64,000 bases of DNA from Stagnihabitans sp038231395 (lineage in GTDB: Bacteria > Pseudomonadota > Alphaproteobacteria > Rhodobacterales > Rhodobacteraceae), in the NCBI GenBank assembly GCA_038231395.1, contig JBBRLL010000008.1:1-64000 (forward strand), read 5' to 3'. The translations under genes and the position numbers were made by a program. The notes under the pieces were generated by a model. That model was given only the letters and a program-made list of their open reading frames with translations. It was not told the DNA's origin and did no database searches. Each line of letters starts with the position of its first letter. Positions within the stretch are counted from its first letter, which is position 1. Positions 27,367 through 36,133 of the stretch are shown piece after piece.

Positions 27367-28217
27367 TTGGCAACCGGAGGCAGGCTCATCAGCACGGCAT
27401 TGGCGTCGTGCCCCGACTCCAGCCCGAATTTGGTGCCCCGATCATAGACAAGGTTGTATTCGGCATAAAGCCCGCGGTGGATCAACTGGGTTTCGCGGTC
27501 GGCCTCGGCAAAGGGCCGGGACATGTGGGCGCGGGTCAAGGGCAGGAAGGCGGGCAGGAAAGCGCGGCCGACGGATTGAGTGAAGGCAAAGTCCGCCTCC
27601 CAATCGGTGGCGAGGTCGTCGTAAAAGATGCCGCCAACGCCGCGCGCGCGGCCCCGGTGCGGGATGAAGAAGTAGTCATCGGCCCAGGCTTTGAACCTGG
27701 AATAGTACGCCGGGTCATGCGCATCGCAGGCGGCGCGCAGGGTGTCATGGAAATGTGCGGTGTCGGCGGGGTATTCGATACAGGGGTTCAGGTCCGAGCC
27801 GCCGCCGAACCACGCGGCCCCCGGTGTCCAGAACATCCGGGTGTTCATATGCACAGCGGGCGCGTGGGGGTTCTGCATATGGGCGACAAGGCTGATGCCA
27901 GAGGCCCAGAAGCGCGGATCCTCCGCCATGCCCGGCACACCGCGCGCGGCCATGGCGGCGCTGGCCTTGGTGCCAAGCGTGCCGTACACCTCGGACACAT
28001 TGACGCCGATCTTTTCAAACACCCGACCGCCGCGCATGACACTCATCAGCCCGCCGCCGCCGTCGGTGCGATGAGTTGGCGTCACCTCGAACCGTCCGGC
28101 TGGGCTTGGTCCGCCAAAGTCATCCTCGACCGCCTCAAACGCCGCGATGATCTGATCACGCAGACTGCGAAACCATGCGGCGGCGCGGGATTTTCGGTCA
28201 TCGGTGGGGTCGGTCAT
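27357..28217 (-). CDS. hemF: oxygen-dependent coproporphyrinogen III oxidase
   Basis: This 286-residue enzyme decarboxylates coproporphyrinogen III to protoporphyrinogen IX using oxygen. Family stretches include the early FGGPSPAGRFEVTPTHRTDG region, HMNTRMFW, AWFGGGSDLNP, FIPHRGRARGVGGIFYDD and the late GLYAEYNLVYDRGTKFGL. ATG 28217 is the likely start because GGAG lies 7 bases upstream. TTG codons further up are within a 15-bp tandem repeat. The gene leads an operon with cobS. An oxygen-independent HemN is not in the window. Confidence 0.96.
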   Translation of the reverse strand: MTDPTDDRKSRAAAWFRSLRDQIIAAFEAVEDDFGGPSPAGRFEVTPTHRTDGGGGLMSVMRGGRVFEKIGVNVSEVYGTLGTKASAAMAARGVPGMAEDPRFWASGISLVAHMQNPHAPAVHMNTRMFWTPGAAWFGGGSDLNPCIEYPADTAHFHDTLRAACDAHDPAYYSRFKAWADDYFFIPHRGRARGVGGIFYDDLATDWEADFAFTQSVGRAFLPAFLPLTRAHMSRPFAEADRETQLIHRGLYAEYNLVYDRGTKFGLESGHDANAVLMSLPPVAKWT

Positions 28218-28220
28218 GGC

Positions 28221-28265
28221 AGTCTCCAACTTTGCAGTCTCCAACTTTGCAGTCTCCGGCTTTGG
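28221..28265 (-). repeat. three 15-bp tandem repeats carrying ribosome binding sites before hemF
   Basis: Three consecutive 15-mers (28221-28235, 28236-28250, 28251-28265; the first two identical, the third differing at 3 positions) lie directly before the hemF start. On the minus strand each unit contains TTGGAGACT or a variant. The unit nearest the gene supplies the GGAG ribosome-binding sequence. In-frame TTG codons in the first units could also extend the protein by 5 to 10 residues. Confidence 0.85.
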
Positions 28266-28364
28266 TCACGCCTTGCTAACAGGAAGCGGTCATAGGCTCA
28301 ACGCGGGCCGCTATGTCATATCACCGCGCGGGAGGCTATGCTCAGGCGCAAGATGGAGGTGCGT

Positions 28365-28757
28365 ATGAGATGGTATTTGATGGCCCCGGTGGCCTTGTGT
28401 CTGGCCGCGTGCGGCACCCCGCAAGAGCAATGCATTCGCAGCGTTTCGCATGACGCCTTGGTCCTGGACCGGCTGATTGCCGAGGCGCAGAGCAATCTTG
28501 CGCGCGGTTACGCTTATGTCGACACCGTGGTGACCACGACAGAGTTTGTCGATTGCACGCCCGACGCCACCACCGCCAACCCCAATCCTGCCCCGCAAAG
28601 CTGCTTTGAGGATGTGCCGATCACCGTCACCAAGCCCTTTGCAATTGACCTTGATGCCGAGGCGGCAAAGCTGACCTCGATGCAAAAGCGCCGGACGCAG
28701 ATGGCGAAAGATCTGGCGCCAGCGGTGGCCGCATGCAAGGCACAATACCCGAAGTAA
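28365..28757 (+). CDS. small putative lipoprotein of unknown function
   Basis: This 130-residue protein has a short signal sequence with a lipobox (CLAAC), so it is predicted to be lipidated at about residue 16. The mature part has several Cys residues (QEQCIRSV, VDCTPD, QSCFED, VAACKAQ). An internal stretch is rich in Thr and Asn/Pro. ATG 28365 follows GGAGG at 28355-28359. I do not recognise a family beyond lipoprotein. It stands alone between divergent hemF and a convergent methyltransferase. Confidence 0.75.
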   Translation: MRWYLMAPVALCLAACGTPQEQCIRSVSHDALVLDRLIAEAQSNLARGYAYVDTVVTTTEFVDCTPDATTANPNPAPQSCFEDVPITVTKPFAIDLDAEAAKLTSMQKRRTQMAKDLAPAVAACKAQYPK

Positions 28758-28774
28758 CGCGGTATCTATGCCGG

Positions 28775-29734
28775 TCAGCGGGTTCGCACCGGATAGGCGG
28801 CCCGCGAGACGCGGAACGCGCCGTCGCCACCGATGTCCTCAACGGTGCGGAACAGGGTTTTCAGCGTGGGCTCATAGGCCAGATGGCGGTTGGCGACCAT
28901 GTAAAGCACGCCGTCCGGGGCCAGACCGCGATGGGCGGCCTTCACGAAAGACAGGCCAAGGGCCAGGTCGGGGGCGCGCGCGGTATGAAACGGCGGGTTC
29001 ATCACCACCGCATTCCATGGACGTTCCGGCTTGAAGGCCGTGGCATCTGCCCAGTGAAAGACTGCATGCGGGTTCGGCAGGTTGATGCGCGCGCAGTCCA
29101 GCGCCACGCGCTCCGCCTCTACCACATCCAGCCGCTTGACGCCGGGACGGGCCAGAATGGCACGCGACAGATAGCCCCAGCCGGCCCCAAGGTCGGCAAC
29201 ACGCGCAGGCAGATCGGCAGGCAAAGCGGCGGCCAGAAGGGCTGAACCTTTGTCCGGACCGTCGGCAGAAAACACACCGGGGCGGGTGATGAAACCGTGG
29301 GTCTGCGTATCAGCGGCAGCCCAGCTGGCGGGCACCGGCGCGGCCTTGAAGCTGACAAACTTGCCATGGGCTTTGGAGATCACTTCGCCGGTCACAATCC
29401 CCGCGCTCCGCAAGTCCTTCAAGGCACTGTCAAACCCATCGGTCTTTTGGCCGTCGATCGCCAAAGTCCCGCCCGGACCTACCAAGGTCACGGCATCTGA
29501 CATCATGGCCATAGCCTCTGCCCGCGCCCGTGGCAGGCAAATCAGGGCCGCGCTGAAACCTTTGCTTTCGGTCCGGTAGCCCAGCTTGGCAAAATACTCC
29601 TGATCAGGGAAAAACCCGGTCCGCACCACAGCCCGCGACATCGGCAAAGCCGAAAGGTCATCGCCTGCCCGAGGCCGCATCACCGCAATATCGCCGGAAG
29701 ACGGCAAAATCCACGCGCCGCAGTCCAGCGCCAT
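28775..29734 (-). CDS. RsmC-like class I SAM methyltransferase
   Basis: This 319-residue protein has the two-domain layout of RsmC/RlmG rRNA guanine-N2 methyltransferases, with a degenerate N-terminal half and a catalytic C-terminal half. The latter shows the SAM loop VADLGAGWGYLSR and the catalytic NPPFH. The following GLSFVKAAHRGLAPDGVLYMVANRHLAYE is typical of the group. ATG 29734 is chosen over an in-frame TTG six bases upstream. The target is probably G1207 of 16S rRNA by analogy, but related enzymes act on 23S rRNA. It lies 24 bp downstream of clpS on the same strand. Confidence 0.83.
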   Translation of the reverse strand: MALDCGAWILPSSGDIAVMRPRAGDDLSALPMSRAVVRTGFFPDQEYFAKLGYRTESKGFSAALICLPRARAEAMAMMSDAVTLVGPGGTLAIDGQKTDGFDSALKDLRSAGIVTGEVISKAHGKFVSFKAAPVPASWAAADTQTHGFITRPGVFSADGPDKGSALLAAALPADLPARVADLGAGWGYLSRAILARPGVKRLDVVEAERVALDCARINLPNPHAVFHWADATAFKPERPWNAVVMNPPFHTARAPDLALGLSFVKAAHRGLAPDGVLYMVANRHLAYEPTLKTLFRTVEDIGGDGAFRVSRAAYPVRTR

Positions 29735-29758
29735 TTCCAACCTGGCAGACCGCAGGGT

Positions 29759-30082
29759 CTATTCCTTTTCCATCGTGCATTGCAGCGGGTGCTGATGGCG
29801 ACGCGCGAAATCCATCACCTGCGCCACTTTGGTTTCCGCCACCTCAAACGAGAAAACGCCCACCACGGCAAGGCCCTTCTTGTGGACCGTCAGCATGATT
29901 TCGAACGACTGCGCATGGGTCAGGCCAAAAAAACGCTCCAGCACATGCACCACAAACTCCATGGGCGTGTAGTCGTCGTTGAGCAGCATGACTTTGTAAA
30001 GCGGTGGCCGCTCTGTCTTGGTCTTTGTTTTGGTCAGAACTGATGTATCCTGACCCGGACCCTTGGGTCCGTCAGACATCAT
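29759..30082 (-). CDS. clpS: ATP-dependent Clp protease adaptor ClpS
   Basis: This protein of about 107 residues binds ClpA and delivers N-end-rule substrates. The core is complete: YKVMLLNDDYTPMEFVVHVL, then the region around MLTVHKKGLAVVGVFSFEVAETK, with the NDD and hydrophobic pocket residues expected for N-degron binding. Twin ATGs at 30082 and 30079 are possible starts; the first 30 residues are flexible and Thr/Lys rich. ClpA usually lies next to clpS, but here an rRNA methyltransferase gene follows. Confidence 0.93.
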   Translation of the reverse strand: MMSDGPKGPGQDTSVLTKTKTKTERPPLYKVMLLNDDYTPMEFVVHVLERFFGLTHAQSFEIMLTVHKKGLAVVGVFSFEVAETKVAQVMDFARRHQHPLQCTMEKE

Positions 30083-30205
30083 GTCGATAAAAGCGGTCAA
30101 ACCAGAACTCCAGTGCAGAACGGGGTGCGCATCCCTTGCGGGATCAATATAGAGCATTTTGCCGCCCATGAAAGGCCCCGCCGGATTTACAGTAAAGGTG
30201 CCGCG

Positions 30206-30904
30206 ATGATCACCACGATTGGCTTTGATGCCGACGATACGCTTTGGCAGAACGAGACGTTTTTCCAGATGACGCAGGCGCGGTTTGCAGCCCTTTTGTC
30301 GGATGCCGATCCTGCGCATCTGACCGAACGTCTGGAAGCGGCAGAGCGGCGCAACCTTGGGCACTATGGCTTTGGCATCAAGGGATTTGTGCTGTCGATG
30401 ATCGAAACCGCCATTGAGGTGACGGAAAGCCGGGTTTCCGCCACCGTCATCGCCGAGATCATGGCTGCGGGGCGAGAGATGCTGGCGCATCCCGTGCATC
30501 TCTTGCCACACGCGCGGGCGGCGGTTGAGGCGCTTGCCGCCGATCACAAAGTGGTGCTGATTACCAAGGGCGACCTGTTGGATCAGGAGCGTAAATTGGC
30601 GCAGTCCGGGCTTGGCGATCTGTTCCACGGCGTCGAGATAGTCTCGCAAAAAACGCCGGAGGTCTACCGGGCTGCCTTCGCCCGGCATGGTTCGGGCGCG
30701 GCAGAGGCGGTGATGGTGGGCAATTCCCTGAAATCCGATGTGTTGCCCGCCCTGAAGGCCGGGGCCTGGGGGGTTTACGTGCCACACACTTTGACTTGGG
30801 CGCTGGAACATGCCGATCCGCCAGAGAATTCGGCGCGTTATCGCCGGATTGCAGACCTTGGCGAACTGCCTGCACTGGTCCACAAGCTGCGCGACCTACT
30901 ATAG
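30206..30904 (+). CDS. HAD-superfamily hydrolase
   Basis: This 232-residue phosphatase-like protein has motif I FDADDTLWQNE near the N-terminus, the threonine motif VVLITKGD, the lysine in SQKTPEVY and motif IV VMVGNSLKSDV. The order and spacing are those of subfamily IA with an alpha-helical cap. The sequence FDADDTLW rather than FDLDGTL is shared with a distinct group of uncharacterised HAD proteins. ATG 30206 is set by the motif. It is divergent from clpS over 123 bp. The substrate is unknown. Confidence 0.85.
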   Translation: MITTIGFDADDTLWQNETFFQMTQARFAALLSDADPAHLTERLEAAERRNLGHYGFGIKGFVLSMIETAIEVTESRVSATVIAEIMAAGREMLAHPVHLLPHARAAVEALAADHKVVLITKGDLLDQERKLAQSGLGDLFHGVEIVSQKTPEVYRAAFARHGSGAAEAVMVGNSLKSDVLPALKAGAWGVYVPHTLTWALEHADPPENSARYRRIADLGELPALVHKLRDLL

Positions 30905-31089
30905 GTTGTGATTGCGTTTGCCTGCGCCCACCAAATCTGCCAGCCTCAGGCAAAAGAGATACACTAAGACCGCCAGCGAAACCCATGTAAACAAAGGGGT
31001 TTTCGCAAATGCGGTCGCGTGCTAGGCTTTACCCCATAACAGCGAAACTCCGGAGTAACCGGGGCGCGAGCAGTGACGAGGCAAACAAA

Positions 31090-32541
31090 TTGACACGGGT
31101 ATTGGCGGACTATGTCCGGGGGCTGGTCTTATCGGTCATCATTGGCGCTTTGGCCAATATCATGTTGGGATGTCCGGCGGCAGCGGCCCCGTACGCAGCC
31201 TACCTGATGGACGCCCGCACCGGTGAGACGCTTTATGCGATGAACGCCGACACCCCTTTGCCCCCCGCCTCATTGACCAAGATGATGACGCTTTACATCA
31301 CCTTTCAGGAAATTCAGGCTGGCCATGTGGCGCTTGACACCATGGTCACCGTCTCGAAGAACGCGGCCAATCAGGCGCCGTCTCGTTTGGGTCTGCAAGC
31401 CGGGCAAAAGATCGCTTTGCGCTACCTGATCCGGGCGGCGGCGGTGAAATCGGCGAATGATGCGGCCGCGGCGATTGGCGACTTTTTTGCGGGTTCTCCC
31501 GCGTTGTGGGGCGTCCGGATGACAGGGACGGCCAAGAGTTTGGGGATGACGCATTCCACCTTCAAGAACGCCAACGGGCTGCCTGCGGCGGGGCATTTGT
31601 CAACGGCACATGACATGTCCGTGTTGGGACGGCATCTGTTCTATGATTTCCCGCAGTTCTACAACATCTTCTCGCGCCGTTCGACCGATGCCGGGATGGC
31701 CACGGTTCTGAACACCAACCGCAAGTTTCTGGATGCCTACGATGGCGCGGATGGCATCAAGACCGGCTACACCGGGGCTGCTGGCTTCAACCTGACCGCC
31801 AGTGCCGAACGCAACGGTGTGCGGCTGATCGGCACCGTGTTTGGCGGCACCTCGACCCCGATGCGCAACCAGAAGATGACCGAACTCTTGAACATGGGCT
31901 TTGCCAAAGCCAAACCGGGGGTCGAAACCGTCAGGCCGATCCCGGCTGATCCCGAGATGACCCCGCCGATTGATGCTGCGATGTTGGCGCAGGCAACGCC
32001 CGACGAAGCGGCCCCCGTCATTATCACCAAAGCCGCGGCCGCTGCTGCCAAACCGGCGGCGAAGCACGGCAAGGATACGATTGTTGTGTCCAGCATTGAA
32101 GATGCGGTTGCAATGGCTGCAAATCCTGACGGCGTCCCTGCCGTTGGTGTCACCGTCAAGGCCAGCGCGCCGGAACAGCCGATGGCCCTCGCCGCCGAAA
32201 CGGCCAAGCCGCCCAAAAAGAACGCGCCGATTTTCACCGATGCAGATGCCAAACTGGCCTTGGTTCCCGCCAAACCAGAGGTGGTGACGCGGGTTTCCAC
32301 CTCTGGAGGTGAAAATTGGGGGATCAATCTGGGTCGCTATCCCAACTCGATGGCCGCCGAAAAGGCGCTGATCCAGATCCAGTTGACCGAGAATGCCACG
32401 CTTGGCGACGGGTTGCGCAAAGTGGTGACCCGTTCCAGTGGCTATGACGCCGTGATCATGGGGCTGAACCGCGACACTGCCGATCTGGCTTGCCGCAGGC
32501 TGGCCGCGCGCGCCGTCCAATGCTTTACGATGGGTCAGTAG
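31090..32541 (+). CDS. D-alanyl-D-alanine carboxypeptidase with C-terminal SPOR domain
   Basis: This exported enzyme would trim the terminal D-Ala of peptidoglycan stem peptides. From the TTG at 31090 the protein has 483 residues and a signal peptide ending PAAAAP. It has the three penicillin-binding motifs: S61-L-T-K64, S121-A-N123 and K224-T-G. A long Ala/Pro-rich linker follows, and the last 80 residues (NWGINLGRYPNSMAAEKALIQ) form a SPOR domain that binds denuded glycan at division sites. The start is uncertain. TTG 31090 gives a good signal peptide with GAGG eight bases before, while a longer reading to 31009 has no signal-like start. Confidence 0.87.
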   Translation: MTRVLADYVRGLVLSVIIGALANIMLGCPAAAAPYAAYLMDARTGETLYAMNADTPLPPASLTKMMTLYITFQEIQAGHVALDTMVTVSKNAANQAPSRLGLQAGQKIALRYLIRAAAVKSANDAAAAIGDFFAGSPALWGVRMTGTAKSLGMTHSTFKNANGLPAAGHLSTAHDMSVLGRHLFYDFPQFYNIFSRRSTDAGMATVLNTNRKFLDAYDGADGIKTGYTGAAGFNLTASAERNGVRLIGTVFGGTSTPMRNQKMTELLNMGFAKAKPGVETVRPIPADPEMTPPIDAAMLAQATPDEAAPVIITKAAAAAAKPAAKHGKDTIVVSSIEDAVAMAANPDGVPAVGVTVKASAPEQPMALAAETAKPPKKNAPIFTDADAKLALVPAKPEVVTRVSTSGGENWGINLGRYPNSMAAEKALIQIQLTENATLGDGLRKVVTRSSGYDAVIMGLNRDTADLACRRLAARAVQCFTMGQ

Positions 32542-33218
32542 TGGAGTTTGCTTTCCCGCCACCGCCCCCCGTGACCCTGCCAGTCTTTGGCACTCAAACC
32601 CGTTTCCCGGTGCGGCGCATCTTTTGCGTGGGCCGCAATTATGCTGACCACGGGATCGAAATGGGCGGCGATCCAACCAAAGAGCCGCCGTTCTTTTTCA
32701 CCAAGCCCGCCGATGCGGTTGTGGAATCGGGCGGCACCATCCCCTATCCCCCCGTCACCGGCGACCTGCATTTTGAGGGCGAGTTGGTGGTGGCCCTAGG
32801 CCTTGGTGGCACCGATATTGCCGAAGGTGACGCCGCCGCCCATATCTACGGCTACGCTGCCGGAAATGACCTGACCCGCCGCGATCTGCAAGCCGAAGCC
32901 AAGGCGGCGCGGCGGCCCTGGGATATGGCGAAGGGGTTTGACCGCTCTGCCGTGGTGGGGTTGATCCACCAAGGCGTTGCGCTGGCCGACGGCATTCTGA
33001 CGCTGACGGTCGACGGCGTGCAGCGCCAGCACACCCGGCTTTCGATGATGATCTGGGACGTGCCCGGCATCATCGCCCATTTGTCCCGGCTGGTCACTTT
33101 GGCCCCCGGCGACCTGATCTTCACCGGCACGCCTGCGGGCGTGGGCGCGTTGCAGCGCGGTCAGACCTGTACGGTCACGGTGGAAGGGCTGACGCCTGCC
33201 ACGGTCACCATCGCCTGA
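32541..33218 (+). CDS. fumarylacetoacetate hydrolase family protein
   Basis: This protein of about 225 residues belongs to the FAH superfamily, metal-dependent enzymes that cleave or hydrate beta-keto acids, including fumarylpyruvate hydrolases and oxaloacetate decarboxylases. The signature FPVRRIFCVGRNYADH, then EPPFFFTKPADAV and FEGELVVALG, carries the metal-binding Glu residues. The end LIFTGTPAGVGAL is also typical. GTG 32541 overlaps the carboxypeptidase stop in TAGTG and gives the usual short N-terminus; ATG 32520 is an alternative. It is convergent with ccoS, 6 bp away. The substrate is not assigned. Confidence 0.88.
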   Translation: MEFAFPPPPPVTLPVFGTQTRFPVRRIFCVGRNYADHGIEMGGDPTKEPPFFFTKPADAVVESGGTIPYPPVTGDLHFEGELVVALGLGGTDIAEGDAAAHIYGYAAGNDLTRRDLQAEAKAARRPWDMAKGFDRSAVVGLIHQGVALADGILTLTVDGVQRQHTRLSMMIWDVPGIIAHLSRLVTLAPGDLIFTGTPAGVGALQRGQTCTVTVEGLTPATVTIA

Positions 33219-33224
33219 ACCGGT

Positions 33225-33395
33225 CTAAGGCTGGGAACCGGGTGCGGGCTTGTCGTCAAATTCCTTCGTCAAAATCCGGCTTGCATCGCCTTGCGGGTCT
33301 TCGAATTGACGGCTGCGCAGGGCCCAGACAAAGGCCACCAGACCGATTCCGCCCAGGAAAAGCGACACCGGGATCAGGATGGCGAGGATTTGCAT
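33225..33395 (-). CDS. ccoS: cbb3-type cytochrome oxidase assembly protein CcoS
   Basis: This 56-residue protein has one membrane helix (about residues 3-25) followed by a short cytoplasmic tail. The pattern MQILAILIPVSL...GLVAFVWALRSRQFEDPQGD is the standard CcoS/FixS sequence, ending in an acidic, proline-rich tail. It is required for cofactor insertion into cbb3 oxidase. The start codon overlaps the ccoI stop by one base (TAATG), and the gene ends 6 bp from the convergent FAH-family gene. It is the last gene of ccoGHIS. Confidence 0.93.
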   Translation of the reverse strand: MQILAILIPVSLFLGGIGLVAFVWALRSRQFEDPQGDASRILTKEFDDKPAPGSQP

Positions 33396-35587
33396 TACTT
33401 CAGCCTCAAAGCGTTCAGGGAAACCGAGATGGACGACAGCGACATCGCCAGCGCCGCGGCCAGTGGGGTTGCGGCCCCCATCAGGGCCAACGGCACGGCA
33501 ATGACATTGTAGGCTGCCGAGATTTCAAAATTCTGGACCATCCGTCTGGTGGCCTGGCGGGAGATCCGCGCAGCGTCGGCAATCGGGGCCAGATCGTGGC
33601 CCAAAAGCACGATGTCAGACGCCACCCGCGCCGCGTCCAGGGCCTGCGCGGGCGAAATGGAGACGTGCGCCGCAGCCAGCGCCTCGGTGTCGTTCAGTCC
33701 GTCGCCCACCATCAGCACCTTGTGACCCTGCACCGCAAGCCCGCGCACAAGGGCCGCCTTTTCGACTGGCAATGCCCCAGCAACCCAATCGGCGATGCCT
33801 ACACGATCTGCAAAGGCCTTGACCGCCGCCTCATGGTCACCCGACACCAGTTTGATCGCCTTGCCCTGCGCCTTCAGCCCGGCAATTGCCGCTTCAGCGC
33901 CCGGGCGGATCTGGTCGGTGAAGGTGAAGGCGACCGGTGCCTGACCCTCCATCCCCAGATAGGTCGCGGTTTGCGGCACCGCAGTGACGCCGACCCAATC
34001 CGCCCTGCCAAGGCGGACACGCCTGCCGTCAAGCTGGCCTTCAATGCCATAGCCCGGCACTTCGTGCAGGTCGGTCACCGGAGCGGGGGAGGTCAGAATT
34101 CGGCCCGCCAAAGCCGCAGCCAAAGGGTGTGACGAGGCTTTGGCCAAAGCCAACGCCACCGATTGCACCTGATCGCCGATGCCCTTCAGATTGGCAGGGT
34201 CCGGCGCGCCCAATGTCAGGGTGCCGGTCTTGTCAAACACAACCATATCCACCTCAGCCAAACGCTCCAACGCGGTGCCATTCTTGATCAGCACACCTTT
34301 GCGGAACAGTTTGCCAGACGCGGCGGTGACCACCGCAGGCACCGCCAGCCCCAACGCGCAGGGACAGGTGATGATCAGAACTGCGGCCGAAATGTTGACG
34401 GCAAAACGCAGATCGCCGCCGGTTTTCCACATCCAGAACCCGAAGGCGGAAAAGCTGAGGACATGGACGATCGGCGCGTAAAACCGCGCGGCACGTTCGG
34501 CCAAAGTGGTAAAGCGGTTGCGCGCGGATTCGGCCGCGGCGACAAGATCGGCCATGCGGTGCAAAGACGACTCCCGCCCCGCCGCCAGAACGCGCAACGT
34601 CAAGGGTCCGGTCAGGTTGACCTCACCCGCCGAAACCACACATCCCGGCCCGGCAAACACCGGCAGGCTTTCGCCGGTCAGAAGTCCCCGGTCCACTTCC
34701 GATGTGCCTGTCACAACCTCACCGTCCACCGGCATCCGGCCACCGGGACGGACCAGCACCAGATCGCCCTTCGCCACCTGACCAATCGGGCGCAGATGTT
34801 CGATGCCCTCCTCCAGCACAATCGCACGGGGCACTTCCAGTGCTGCCAGCTCCTCTGCCGCAGAACGGGCCAAAGCGCGGCTGCGGTGATCCAGATAGCG
34901 ACCGAGCAGCAGAAAGAATGCCAGCATCACGGCGGCGTCGAAATAAGTTTTCTCGCCCGAGTGCATGGTCTCGTAGAGTGAGATCGAGGTGGCAAGGATC
35001 AACGCAAGGGAAATCGGCACGTCCATTCCCAGACGGCCCACCCGCAGGGCGGCCCATGCGGATTTAAAAAACGGTTGACCAACGAAAATCACTGCGGGAA
35101 TGGCAATTGTGGCGGAAATCCAATGGAACGTGTCACGGGTTGCAGCCTCTGCCCCTGACCAGACGGCAACCGACAACAGCATGATGTTCATCATGGCAAA
35201 GAAGGCCACACCCAGCCGCATCAACAACTCTCGGCCTTGACGATCCGTTTCGGTCATTGACAACAGGCCGGGGTCAAGTTCGTGCGCCTCAAAACCGACG
35301 GCCTTTAGAACATTGGACAAATCGGCGGCGGTGATCTCTGGCGCAGCCTCCACCGACACCCGCCGCAACGTCAGGTTCACCCGCGCGGACACAACGCCGG
35401 TATGCGCGCGCAGGGCGGTTTCGACGGTTGAAATGCAGGTGGCACAATGGGCGGCGGGCAAAGACAGGATCAGACGGGCGGCCTCTGGCTTTTGCAACGC
35501 GGCCAGATGTTCGGCGGCAGGGGCTGCCACGCAAGCCGGGCAAGCCGACATGCCGCCTGAAACCAAACCGGACGCCTCGTAGGCCAT
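33395..35587 (-). CDS. ccoI: copper-transporting P-type ATPase for cbb3 oxidase assembly
   Basis: This 730-residue P1B-type ATPase would move copper out of the cytoplasm to supply the CuB site of the cbb3 oxidase. The N-terminus has a Cys pair (ACPAC) and a heavy-metal domain with HCATC. The membrane metal site is TCPCALGL, the phosphorylation site is FDKTGTLTLG, and the hinge is GDGLNDTEAL. About eight helices are seen. ATG 35587 has GGAG eight bases upstream; an in-frame earlier start adds 11 unlikely residues. It is 59 bp downstream of ccoH. Confidence 0.95.
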   Translation of the reverse strand: MAYEASGLVSGGMSACPACVAAPAAEHLAALQKPEAARLILSLPAAHCATCISTVETALRAHTGVVSARVNLTLRRVSVEAAPEITAADLSNVLKAVGFEAHELDPGLLSMTETDRQGRELLMRLGVAFFAMMNIMLLSVAVWSGAEAATRDTFHWISATIAIPAVIFVGQPFFKSAWAALRVGRLGMDVPISLALILATSISLYETMHSGEKTYFDAAVMLAFFLLLGRYLDHRSRALARSAAEELAALEVPRAIVLEEGIEHLRPIGQVAKGDLVLVRPGGRMPVDGEVVTGTSEVDRGLLTGESLPVFAGPGCVVSAGEVNLTGPLTLRVLAAGRESSLHRMADLVAAAESARNRFTTLAERAARFYAPIVHVLSFSAFGFWMWKTGGDLRFAVNISAAVLIITCPCALGLAVPAVVTAASGKLFRKGVLIKNGTALERLAEVDMVVFDKTGTLTLGAPDPANLKGIGDQVQSVALALAKASSHPLAAALAGRILTSPAPVTDLHEVPGYGIEGQLDGRRVRLGRADWVGVTAVPQTATYLGMEGQAPVAFTFTDQIRPGAEAAIAGLKAQGKAIKLVSGDHEAAVKAFADRVGIADWVAGALPVEKAALVRGLAVQGHKVLMVGDGLNDTEALAAAHVSISPAQALDAARVASDIVLLGHDLAPIADAARISRQATRRMVQNFEISAAYNVIAVPLALMGAATPLAAALAMSLSSISVSLNALRLK

Positions 35588-35646
35588 GTCAGTCGCTCCT
35601 GCAAATGCGGGGCACGCCATCCGCGCGGGTCATGACGGCGGCCATG

Positions 35647-36132
35647 TCAGTCTCTCACATAAAAGAAGGTCCGGGCTTGATAAAGGGTGCCGTTCTGCGC
35701 GTGGGCCACGATGTGCAGCATCCATTTGCCAAGGGCCAGATCTGCCGCTGATACATAGATGCCGTCCAGGCCTTGTGTCATCACCGGGTGCTGATCCTGC
35801 ACCGCCTCGGTCGGGCGGCCGACCAGGACGGCGATGTCTTTCAGGGTGACAGCCTTGCCCGAACGGTCGGTGAAATTCAGGCTCAACTGCTTGGCCGCCC
35901 GATCATAACCCTGTTTCAGATGCCAATGCAGCGCCTCTTGCGCGGTCTTTTCCTGATCGAACGTTTGGCTTGCGACATAGCTGTCATCCACCTCCAGCCC
36001 CGGAAAGGTTGACACCGCCTTGTAAGCCAGCCCGATGTTCACCGCGATGATGACGCTGAAGAAGCTGAGGGTCACGGCCAGCATGTGCCAGCCGGTAAAA
36101 GGACGGACGGGTTTTACGGTTGCGGCGGCCAT
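35647..36132 (-). CDS. ccoH: cbb3 oxidase assembly protein CcoH (FixH)
   Basis: This 161-residue membrane protein has a single N-terminal helix (around GWHMLAVTLSFFSVIIAVNIGLAY) and a periplasmic domain of the FixH family. It associates with CcoN and CcoP during oxidase assembly. The middle region (SYVASQTFDQEKTAQEALHW) and the end TLYQARTFFYVRD fit the family. ATG 36132 lies one base after the ccoG stop, with AAGGA eight bases before it; ATG 36141 is an in-frame alternative inside ccoG. Confidence 0.92.
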   Translation of the reverse strand: MAAATVKPVRPFTGWHMLAVTLSFFSVIIAVNIGLAYKAVSTFPGLEVDDSYVASQTFDQEKTAQEALHWHLKQGYDRAAKQLSLNFTDRSGKAVTLKDIAVLVGRPTEAVQDQHPVMTQGLDGIYVSAADLALGKWMLHIVAHAQNGTLYQARTFFYVRD

Positions 36133-36133
36133 G

